Shown piece by piece: positions 5,297 to 10,449 of a stretch of DNA of 10,449 nt. The notes under the pieces were generated by a model, which saw nothing but the letters and a program-made list of their open reading frames with translations, was not told the DNA's origin and did no database searches. The stretch comes from Bacteroidales bacterium (lineage in GTDB: Bacteria > Bacteroidota > Bacteroidia > Bacteroidales > UBA7960). Positions within the stretch are counted from its first letter, which is position 1. Every line of letters begins with the position of its first letter. The DNA lies in contig SLNU01000091.1 in the NCBI GenBank assembly GCA_007132865.1, positions 1-10,449 on the forward strand, given 5' to 3'. Position numbers and translations under genes: made by a program.

Positions 5297-6976
5297 TTAA
5301 AATTCCCAGGAGGCGGTGTAGCCTTCGTAGTGGAACCGGACCTTTTGTCCGGCTCTAAAGTTCGCCATATCAAGGGCCAGGCGGTCAGACTGGTCCAACT
5401 GCACCACAAAGTACTGCTCAATCCGGCCGTCCCGGTCCAGAATCTGATAATAAAGGTAGCGCTCCTGCTCCTTTGTTTCCTCTGCCCGCAAAGGGTTGAA
5501 CCTCAGCTGGAAAACGAGCCTCCCTTGCTGCTCTTCCAGGTCAAAGCCTGGCAAGGAGCTGCCCTGTTTCGCTTCAAAAAAAACACCCGCCCTTGGTACT
5601 CCGTACCCATGGGAGTAGTCAAAGTAGGGATAAAGGGAGCCGCTGCGTTGCATTGCCTCAAAAATCTCCATATTGGTCAGGCCCGGGAATCTTTGCCAGA
5701 GGCAGGCCGCAAAGCCTGCCAACAGTGGAGCAGAAAATGAGGTTCCCTGCCTGCGGGAAAGTCCGCTGGCATTGGCCAGCAATACATTCCCCATGGCAAC
5801 CAGGTTCGGTTTTGTCGCCCCGTCTGCTGCAGGTCCCACCGAAGAATAGGAGGTCCTCAGCATGGAAGGATGGCTCACCGCACCCACACTCATCACACTG
5901 TCCACATCGGCCGGGGTAATGATTACCCGCCACCTGGGATTGTCCCCTTCGTTGCCGGCTGCATTGACCACCAGCATTCCCTTACGGATGGCAATCCGTG
6001 CCGCCTGGGCCACCAAGGAGGTTTGTCCGTCCATTTGCTCCGGAAAATAGCGGTGGTGGATATAGCCCAATGATGAATTGATGATGTCCGCCCCCAGCAT
6101 GTCGGCCCATTCGGCAGCCGCAAGCCAGTATTTTTCCTCAAAAAAGGGCTCCCTGCGAATCTCGGTCCGTGCAAGCAAAAAATCAGCTCCCGTGGCAAGC
6201 CCCATCTGGTGGCCATCGTATATCCCGGTGATCATCGAAAGAACCATGGTTCCGTGGGCATTGTAGCGGTACACATCAAACCGGTCCCTGTGGAAGTCCC
6301 ACGTCGCCACAATGCGTCCATCCCTTCGGAGATGTTCAAAAGCCGGGTGCGTGTCCACACCAGGAAATCCCGCATCAAATACGGCGATCCGCATCCCGGC
6401 CCCGTCCAGGCCGTTCTCTGCAAAAAACCGCCCCTGGACATGGTCGATCTGGGTGCTGAGCGCTTCCGCTTCAGACTGAGAAAGGCCGAATCCAGAGGAA
6501 AGGCCGGGTGCGGAAGATAGGTCGGGTCCGGAAGAAAGGCCGGGTCCGGAGGAGTGGCCTGGGCTGGAGGAAAAGCAGTGTCCGCCAGCCCCCTCATCGC
6601 CAAAAAGCGTGGCGGTCAGATCCGTTCTGCCGGCAAGTTCAACCTGCCTGACAAAAGAAAGCCCGGCGAGCGAGTCCGCCGCCTGCGGTCCGGCGTATAC
6701 AAAAGCCGCGTTCAGCCATCTTGTGACAACACCCATGGAATCCACCAGGGCCGACACGGCCTCCAGGTATTTTTCACTAACCGGAATGTCTACCGGATCA
6801 TACAGGCATTGTCCGTGCCTGAGCCGGCGTTCTACGGCTTTGGGATGAAAAAACCGATGTGGATCAAAACCTTCGGATGGCTTGTCGTTGAAGTAGACCC
6901 AGTATCCGCCCTGACCAATTGTAAGATGGCTTTGGCAAAAGATCAGGAAGACAATCAAGCAGGCGGTTCGGGTCAT
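5297..6976 (-). CDS. Secreted S8 subtilisin-like serine protease with internal 6-residue repeats
   Basis: A 559-residue subtilase. Residues 1-21 form a signal peptide ending near TIGQG. Residues 22-130 look like the N-terminal propeptide-like domain of Bacteroidota secreted subtilases (GGYWVYFNDK, then SVDSMG/SLAGLSFV-type strands). The catalytic triad is visible: D201 in AVFDAGFPG, H241 in NAHGTMV and S413 in GTSFSAP, with oxyanion N342 in NAAGNEGD. The C-terminal domain (about 475-559) is beta-rich and ends at EGYTASWEF; I see no LYPNP-type or other recognisable T9SS sorting sequence. A serine/glycine/proline-rich block of five 6-residue repeats (136-165) separates the propeptide-like and catalytic domains. 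The ATG at 6976 is 17 bp after the porQ stop, so the two are probably co-transcribed. Substrate unknown. Confidence 0.93.
   Translation of the reverse strand: MTRTACLIVFLIFCQSHLTIGQGGYWVYFNDKPSEGFDPHRFFHPKAVERRLRHGQCLYDPVDIPVSEKYLEAVSALVDSMGVVTRWLNAAFVYAGPQAADSLAGLSFVRQVELAGRTDLTATLFGDEGAGGHCFSSSPGHSSGPGLSSGPDLSSAPGLSSGFGLSQSEAEALSTQIDHVQGRFFAENGLDGAGMRIAVFDAGFPGVDTHPAFEHLRRDGRIVATWDFHRDRFDVYRYNAHGTMVLSMITGIYDGHQMGLATGADFLLARTEIRREPFFEEKYWLAAAEWADMLGADIINSSLGYIHHRYFPEQMDGQTSLVAQAARIAIRKGMLVVNAAGNEGDNPRWRVIITPADVDSVMSVGAVSHPSMLRTSYSSVGPAADGATKPNLVAMGNVLLANASGLSRRQGTSFSAPLLAGFAACLWQRFPGLTNMEIFEAMQRSGSLYPYFDYSHGYGVPRAGVFFEAKQGSSLPGFDLEEQQGRLVFQLRFNPLRAEETKEQERYLYYQILDRDGRIEQYFVVQLDQSDRLALDMANFRAGQKVRFHYEGYTASWEF
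6482..6571 (-). repeat. 18-bp in-frame tandem repeat in the subtilase gene
   Basis: Five 18-bp units run on the plus strand from 6482, 6500, 6518, 6536 and 6554, 90 bp in all, and encode in gene order SSSPGH, SSGPGL, SSGPDL, SSAPGL and SSGFGL. The middle three units are most alike (AAGGCCGGGTCCGGA-like) and the outer two are more diverged, as expected for an ageing array. Confidence 0.9.
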
Positions 6977-6993
6977 CGGTCAAAGATACCGAA

Positions 6994-8076
6994 TTATTCA
7001 ATTTCCGGAAGTTGTTCCGGCCGGTGGAACAGTTCGCTGAGGCTGGTGCTGATGGAAATGTGGTTGGGTGCACCTGCCAGATGGTAATTAGACCGGCCGT
7101 AATGCATCTGGAACCGGGAAACCCTGAATCCAAACCCCCATGAAAGTCCCACTGTCGAAAGCCGCGTGTCCACCTTCATCTCCTGCCTCCTACGGTAATT
7201 ATACCCGACGCGAAAACTGAAGTTATTGCCTGGCACAAATTCAATTCCGGCAACCACATGCCGCATCGCCTTGTCTGCGAACCCACTCACCTTCTCCCCG
7301 AAAGTTTCCCTGCCTGGCTGCGTCGAAAAGGGTGAGCCCGGAAGGCGCAGCGGGGAGGTATAGGTCAGATCCGGCCGGTGCAGGTTATGTGCAACCAGGG
7401 AAAACCTGAATGGCGCGTTGGCCAGCTTCAGTGAGCCCGCCAGCACCAGGTCGAACGGCATGGGCTCCTGGTTGCCATTTCGGAAAGGAATGACCTGGTA
7501 ACCGAAATTCCTGGCCAGAATTCCTGCGGCAAGGCCTTTCTCCGGACGTAAATAGGTAAATGAAACATCCAGGGCCAGTCCCCAGGCATTGCTGTCATAG
7601 TAATAGGAATGGATGCTTTTCAGGTTGCTGCCAATATACCAGTGCTCCCCTATCCTTCTTCCCCATCCGACCATAAAGGCATATTCCCCGGCAGAAAAAG
7701 TGCCGTAGGTCTCCCCCACCTCATCTGCTTCCGTGAAACGTCCATAATTGATGTATTGCAAAGAACCGCTGAAGGAGCCAAGTTTTTCAAAGCTGCGCGA
7801 AAAAGCCACGGTGCCATAGTTGATGTCATCGAAGTAATCCACAAAATTCAGCGAAAGGTGGTTGCTGAACCCGGGCTGCAGCAGGGAAGGAAACATCAGG
7901 GCCATGCCCAGGTCATTTTCCAGGTCCGGGAATCCATAGCCGCCGAGGGCCGTAACCCGGGCCGTTGAAGGCAGGTTGAGAAATTCGAATACCCGGCCGC
8001 TTTGTGCCTGTCCCACTGCCCTGCCGGGCAGCGCCAGCATGATTGACAGGAACAGGAAAAGCAAGGGGTTCTTCAA
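6994..8076 (-). CDS. porQ: Type IX secretion system protein PorQ
   Basis: A 360-residue outer-membrane protein resembling PorQ. In Porphyromonas, PorQ is a T9SS outer-membrane component linked to attachment of secreted cargo at the cell surface. After a signal peptide (NPLLFLFLSIMLALPGRAVG) comes the family opening VFEFLNLPSTARVTALGGYG (29-48), then repeated amphipathic strands such as LSLNFVDYFDDINYGTVAFS and SGSLQYINYGRF, typical of FadL-like barrels. The only start that keeps the signal peptide is a TTG at 8076: an in-frame TGA lies five codons upstream, and the first internal ATG (residue 13) would remove the n-region. It is followed by the subtilase (17 bp) and the barrel gene. The PorQ call rests on recognition of the N-terminal pattern and size. 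Confidence 0.82.
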   Translation of the reverse strand: MKNPLLFLFLSIMLALPGRAVGQAQSGRVFEFLNLPSTARVTALGGYGFPDLENDLGMALMFPSLLQPGFSNHLSLNFVDYFDDINYGTVAFSRSFEKLGSFSGSLQYINYGRFTEADEVGETYGTFSAGEYAFMVGWGRRIGEHWYIGSNLKSIHSYYYDSNAWGLALDVSFTYLRPEKGLAAGILARNFGYQVIPFRNGNQEPMPFDLVLAGSLKLANAPFRFSLVAHNLHRPDLTYTSPLRLPGSPFSTQPGRETFGEKVSGFADKAMRHVVAGIEFVPGNNFSFRVGYNYRRRQEMKVDTRLSTVGLSWGFGFRVSRFQMHYGRSNYHLAGAPNHISISTSLSELFHRPEQLPEIE

Positions 8077-8166
8077 TTTTCGCGTTTTTCAGATGGAGAA
8101 AACAATTGTTGTCGGATGTTTTTTTAACGTACGCACAGACAAGCATATTACACCTGCACAGCTTTT
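8077..8166. other. 90-bp gap between coaE and porQ
   Basis: This gap must hold the porQ leader if porQ is transcribed separately from coaE. A weak minus-strand box TATGCTTG (8140-8147, one mismatch to TAnnTTTG) and a 10-bp palindrome AACAATTGTT (8101-8110) are the only notable points. No terminator with a T tract in the minus direction is seen, so read-through from coaE is possible. Confidence 0.35.
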
Positions 8167-8757
8167 TTATGAAATAGTTCCGGCCAGTTGTTCGTGGATA
8201 CGCAGGATTTGGGGGATCACCAACAGCTTGCCGTCATTGTGGATTGTGATATCGGCCAGCTTCTCCAGCTCTGACTGGTCTGCCTGGTTCTGCATCCGCT
8301 CCTCCACCTCACTGACCGAAACCTTGTCGCGACGACAAACCCGTTCAATACGAACCTGCCTTGGGGCGGTCACCATGATGGTTTTGTCAAATTGTCTGTA
8401 ATGGCCGGTCTCAAACAGGATGGCCGCCTCCTGTATCGCGTAGGGTGAGGAGGAATGCGTCTGCAGCCACACTTCGAAGTCCTGCCTGACCAGCGGATGG
8501 ATGATGTCGTTGAGTTGATTAAGCCGCTCCTTGTCGCGGAAGACGATGCCGGCAATTTTTTTCCTGTCCGGTTTGCCTGTCGCATCCAGGATGTCCTTTC
8601 CAAACAGGATCTGCAACTGATCGGTCACCTCCGGGCTGTTTAAAAACTTCCTGGCCTCTGCATCTGCATAGTAAACCGGGATGTCGAGCATCTCAAACAC
8701 CCGGCAAACCGTGGTTTTTCCACTCCCGATATTTCCTGTCAATCCGACTTTGATCAT
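8167..8757 (-). CDS. coaE: Dephospho-CoA kinase
   Basis: Catalyses the last step of coenzyme A synthesis, phosphorylation of the 3'-hydroxyl of dephospho-CoA by ATP, in the cytoplasm. The 196-residue protein starts with the family opening MIKVGLTGNIGSGKTT, whose P-loop is GNIGSGKT (8-15). D32 in YYADAEA, IIHPLV (85-90), and EAAILFETG (110-118) are the conserved substrate-site segments. The LID-like arginine-rich part is CRRDKVSVSEVEERMQNQ (141-158). I chose the ATG at 8757. An in-frame ATG at 8769 adds MGIQ but would lie almost at the predicted transcription start. Downstream of it on the same strand is porQ, 90 bp away. In many Bacteroidota coaE follows a ybbR-like gene; here a glycosyltransferase lies between them. 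Confidence 0.97.
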   Translation of the reverse strand: MIKVGLTGNIGSGKTTVCRVFEMLDIPVYYADAEARKFLNSPEVTDQLQILFGKDILDATGKPDRKKIAGIVFRDKERLNQLNDIIHPLVRQDFEVWLQTHSSSPYAIQEAAILFETGHYRQFDKTIMVTAPRQVRIERVCRRDKVSVSEVEERMQNQADQSELEKLADITIHNDGKLLVIPQILRIHEQLAGTIS

Positions 8758-8777
8758 CTGTATCCCCATTCAACAGG

Positions 8778-8785
8778 CAAATATA
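8778..8785 (-). promoter_or_regulatory. Bacteroidota -7 promoter element for coaE
   Basis: Minus strand TATATTTG matches TAnnTTTG. Transcription would start about 8771-8774, which favours the coaE ATG at 8757 over the one at 8769. No clear -33 TTG is seen at 17-21 bp. Confidence 0.5.
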
Positions 8786-8819
8786 AGCCTTTTACGTACT
8801 CCGGGAACGCGAATTCCTT

Positions 8820-8827
8820 TACTTTTG
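8820..8827 (+). promoter_or_regulatory. Bacteroidota -7 promoter element for the GT4 gene
   Basis: TACTTTTG matches TAnnTTTG and sits 28 bp before the ATG at 8856, giving a leader of roughly 22 nt that contains AGGAAAG, a plausible weak ribosome binding site, just before the start. A -33 box is not evident. It diverges from the coaE element. Confidence 0.45.
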
Positions 8828-8855
8828 ACTGGCGTCTAATGACATAGGAAAGCAG

Positions 8856-9935
8856 ATGAAGGCATTGGTGGTTTCACAATATGACGATGTGGTCTCCGCG
8901 CGGCCGGAAGCCCGGCTGGTGCTGGAGCTTTTTCGCAGGGGGGTGGCAGTCGAGGTGGTGACAAACCAGCCGTCGGTGCATACCCTTGAGTTTGAAAAGG
9001 CAGGAATTCCGGTCCATTTCCGGCATCCCAAAGCGAAAATCACATTACGGGGAATATGGCAGCTGCGGAAGTTTATCCGGGAGGGGAAGTTTGACATTGT
9101 CCACCTTTTTAACAGCCGTGCGGCCTCCAACGGGGTGTGGGCGACTGTCGGACTGCCTGTAAAGGTGGTAACCTACCGGGGAGCAGGTGGATTGTACTGG
9201 CACGACCCCTTTGCCTGGTTATCCCATTTGCACCCCAGGGTTGACCGCATCTCCTGTCTGTCAAAATATGTTCAGGAGCAGGTCGACAGGCAGTTCATTT
9301 TCCGACGGAAAAAAACCCTGGTGCACTACAAGGCATTTTTGCCCGAATGGTTTGAGGGGATCCGGGCGGCGGACTTGCAGGGCGAGGGCATTCCCGCGGA
9401 TGCACTGGTCGTTGGTTGCGTGGCCAACTACCGACGGGTCAAAGGCATAGAAACCCTGATCCGGTCCACCTGGCAGCTGTATCAGAACCCCCGCATCCAC
9501 ATTGTATTGATCGGCAAAGACATGGACCATACCGGCCTTCAGAAAAAGATAGCAGACAGTCCGATGCGCGACCGGATCCATGTGTTGGGGTACCGGGAAG
9601 ATGTGTACCCGCTGATGCAGGGGTTTCACATCTATGTGCAGCCATCCAACAACGAAGGGCTTTCCAAATCGGTCATGGAAGCCATGCTGCTCGGCCTGCC
9701 TTGCGTGGTGACCAATGCCGGGGGGATGCCCGAACTTTTCCCCGGTCCGGAAAGCGGCATCATTGTAAGGACCCGGGATCACCGTTCCCTGGCCGGTGCC
9801 ATCCTGCGACTGGCAAATGAGCCCCGCTTGCGGGAAGACATGGGGAACAATGGCAGATTGGCCATTCTCGCGAACTTTTCCATGGATGCTTATGCCCGGG
9901 GTGTTCTGGACATGTACAGGGAATTGCTGGACTGA
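8856..9935 (+). CDS. Glycosyltransferase family 4 (GT-B fold, retaining)
   Basis: A 359-residue GT-B glycosyltransferase acting on a lipid-linked or surface glycan at the inner membrane face; donor and acceptor are unknown. The N-terminal acceptor domain begins MKALVVSQYDD and has FDIVHLFNSRAA (79-90) and VVTYRGAGG (104-112). The C-terminal nucleotide-sugar domain has VGCVANYRRVKGIETLIR (186-203) with the R/K donor-phosphate residues, HIVLIGKD (215-222), and the GT4 signature E-x7-E as E267...E275 in NNEGLSKSVMEAMLLGLP, followed by VVTNAGGMPEL. Length is normal and there is no transmembrane segment. It stands alone on the plus strand between ybbR and coaE, which both point the other way, suggesting local insertion or lineage-specific placement. 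Its partners may be in a lipopolysaccharide locus such as the GT2 at the left edge. Confidence 0.94.
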   Translation: MKALVVSQYDDVVSARPEARLVLELFRRGVAVEVVTNQPSVHTLEFEKAGIPVHFRHPKAKITLRGIWQLRKFIREGKFDIVHLFNSRAASNGVWATVGLPVKVVTYRGAGGLYWHDPFAWLSHLHPRVDRISCLSKYVQEQVDRQFIFRRKKTLVHYKAFLPEWFEGIRAADLQGEGIPADALVVGCVANYRRVKGIETLIRSTWQLYQNPRIHIVLIGKDMDHTGLQKKIADSPMRDRIHVLGYREDVYPLMQGFHIYVQPSNNEGLSKSVMEAMLLGLPCVVTNAGGMPELFPGPESGIIVRTRDHRSLAGAILRLANEPRLREDMGNNGRLAILANFSMDAYARGVLDMYRELLD

Positions 9936-9966
9936 ACCCGCAGTATTCGTTGGCGGACTGAACCCG
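9929..9966 (+). repeat. 12-bp direct repeat at the GT4 3' end
   Basis: GGACTGAACCCG occurs at 9929-9940, where it includes the GT4 stop, and again at 9955-9966 in the 33-bp convergent gap, with a period of 26 bp and loose similarity continuing (GTATTCG versus GTTATTCC). It looks like a small tandem duplication. No terminator hairpin with a T tract is present. Confidence 0.6.
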
Positions 9967-9968
9967 TG

Positions 9969-10449
9969 TTATTCCAGGATCAGGTAATCCACTGTGGAAG
10001 GACGGATAGACTCCACCCTCACAAAGTCCGGATACCGGTCCACCACCACCTCCAGCTGGCTTCCCTCCCGTGAGGCTTTCGGGCAAACGACCATCGCGGA
10101 GAACAGCGAGGGATCTATCCGCCCATAGTCCTTCAACGCAACCAGAACGGTAAGTTGCACTTTTTGGGGAAACAGACGAAGTCTCTCACCGACACTTCCG
10201 TTTAGGGTATCAGGACAATGCACAGTCAGCTCCACTTCCACACTGGCTTCCGTAAACTCCCCGACCGGGACAACAAGGATCGTCCAGTCAGGCACAACCC
10301 TAACAGAAGGATGGGGATCGGGGGGAATGATTGCAGCCTGTATTTCAACGGTCTGATTCAGATCCCGGAGAATCAGCGTTTCAGTTTCCACAAAGGCAAG
10401 TGTGTCCAGCAGCTGGCGGGGACCCTCCACCCAAACGGAATCCGGTCTA
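9969..10449 (-). CDS. YbbR-like domain protein (partial, 5' end outside window)
   Basis: The frame is open to the right edge, so the visible 159 residues are the C-terminal part. The first visible residues, RPDSVWVEGPRQLLDTLAFV, match the YbbR repeat pattern (P-x-S-V-x-V-x-G-P-x-x-x-L). It continues as VETETLILRDLNQTVEIQAA and a second beta-rich part with EASVEVELTV. YbbR repeats occur in CdaR, the regulator of diadenylate cyclase in Firmicutes, but Bacteroidota members are of unproven function. In many Bacteroidota genomes this gene lies in a nusB-yajC-ybbR-coaE order; here the next gene downstream is a convergent glycosyltransferase and coaE lies beyond it. A GTG at 10430 could be mistaken for a start, but family sequence continues upstream of it. 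Confidence 0.8.
   Translation of the reverse strand, partial: RPDSVWVEGPRQLLDTLAFVETETLILRDLNQTVEIQAAIIPPDPHPSVRVVPDWTILVVPVGEFTEASVEVELTVHCPDTLNGSVGERLRLFPQKVQLTVLVALKDYGRIDPSLFSAMVVCPKASREGSQLEVVVDRYPDFVRVESIRPSTVDYLILE

Noticed and set aside
6554..7087. A 177-codon open frame on the plus strand
   Set aside because: Antisense to the subtilase N-terminus and the porQ end; the sequence is a complement of coding codons with no domain or ribosome binding site.
8101..8110. Operator-like palindrome AACAATTGTT
   Set aside because: A 10-bp AT-rich palindrome is expected by chance and no regulator is suggested by context.
8140..8147. porQ promoter box TATGCTTG
   Set aside because: One mismatch to TAnnTTTG and no -33 partner; too weak for a separate feature.

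Overview
The window comes from a Bacteroidota genome, most likely Bacteroidales-like, with moderately high GC. Three things support this: a PorQ-type type IX secretion (T9SS) protein, TAnnTTTG (Bacteroidota-type) -7 promoter elements in the divergent intergenic gaps, and weak or absent Shine-Dalgarno sites. It is densely coded, with no gene-free stretch over 300 bp, and no tRNA, rRNA, CRISPR array or insertion sequence was seen.

Layout. (1) 1-1370, minus strand: dapD (lysine/diaminopimelate synthesis) followed by the first 178 codons of a WaaE-like family 2 glycosyltransferase that runs off the left edge. (2) 1371-1519: a 149-bp divergent promoter region. (3) 1520-4523, plus strand: a tightly packed set ruvX - def - M16 zinc protease - class I O-methyltransferase; the first three genes overlap by ATGA junctions. 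(4) 4556-8076, minus strand: porQ - secreted S8 subtilisin-like protease - small outer-membrane beta-barrel protein, read as one likely transcription unit for the cell envelope. (5) 8167-8757, minus strand: coaE, the last step of coenzyme A synthesis. (6) 8856-9935, plus strand: a family 4 glycosyltransferase divergent from coaE. (7) 9969-10449, minus strand: the C-terminal end of a YbbR-domain protein entering from the right edge.

Most genes are housekeeping or envelope genes that are readily recognised. The most unusual signal is a pair of GC-rich in-frame minisatellites of 90 bp each: a 21-bp unit in a loop of the O-methyltransferase and an 18-bp unit between the propeptide-like and catalytic domains of the protease. 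Both carry GCCGG...CCGGAG-like cores on the plus strand although the host genes point in opposite directions, which suggests one family of expanding or dispersed repeat. Other points of interest are the porQ/protease/barrel trio, a glycosyltransferase sitting between ybbR and coaE, and a nine-base G tract in the left-edge glycosyltransferase. I see no clear evidence of a wholly new defence or mobile system here.
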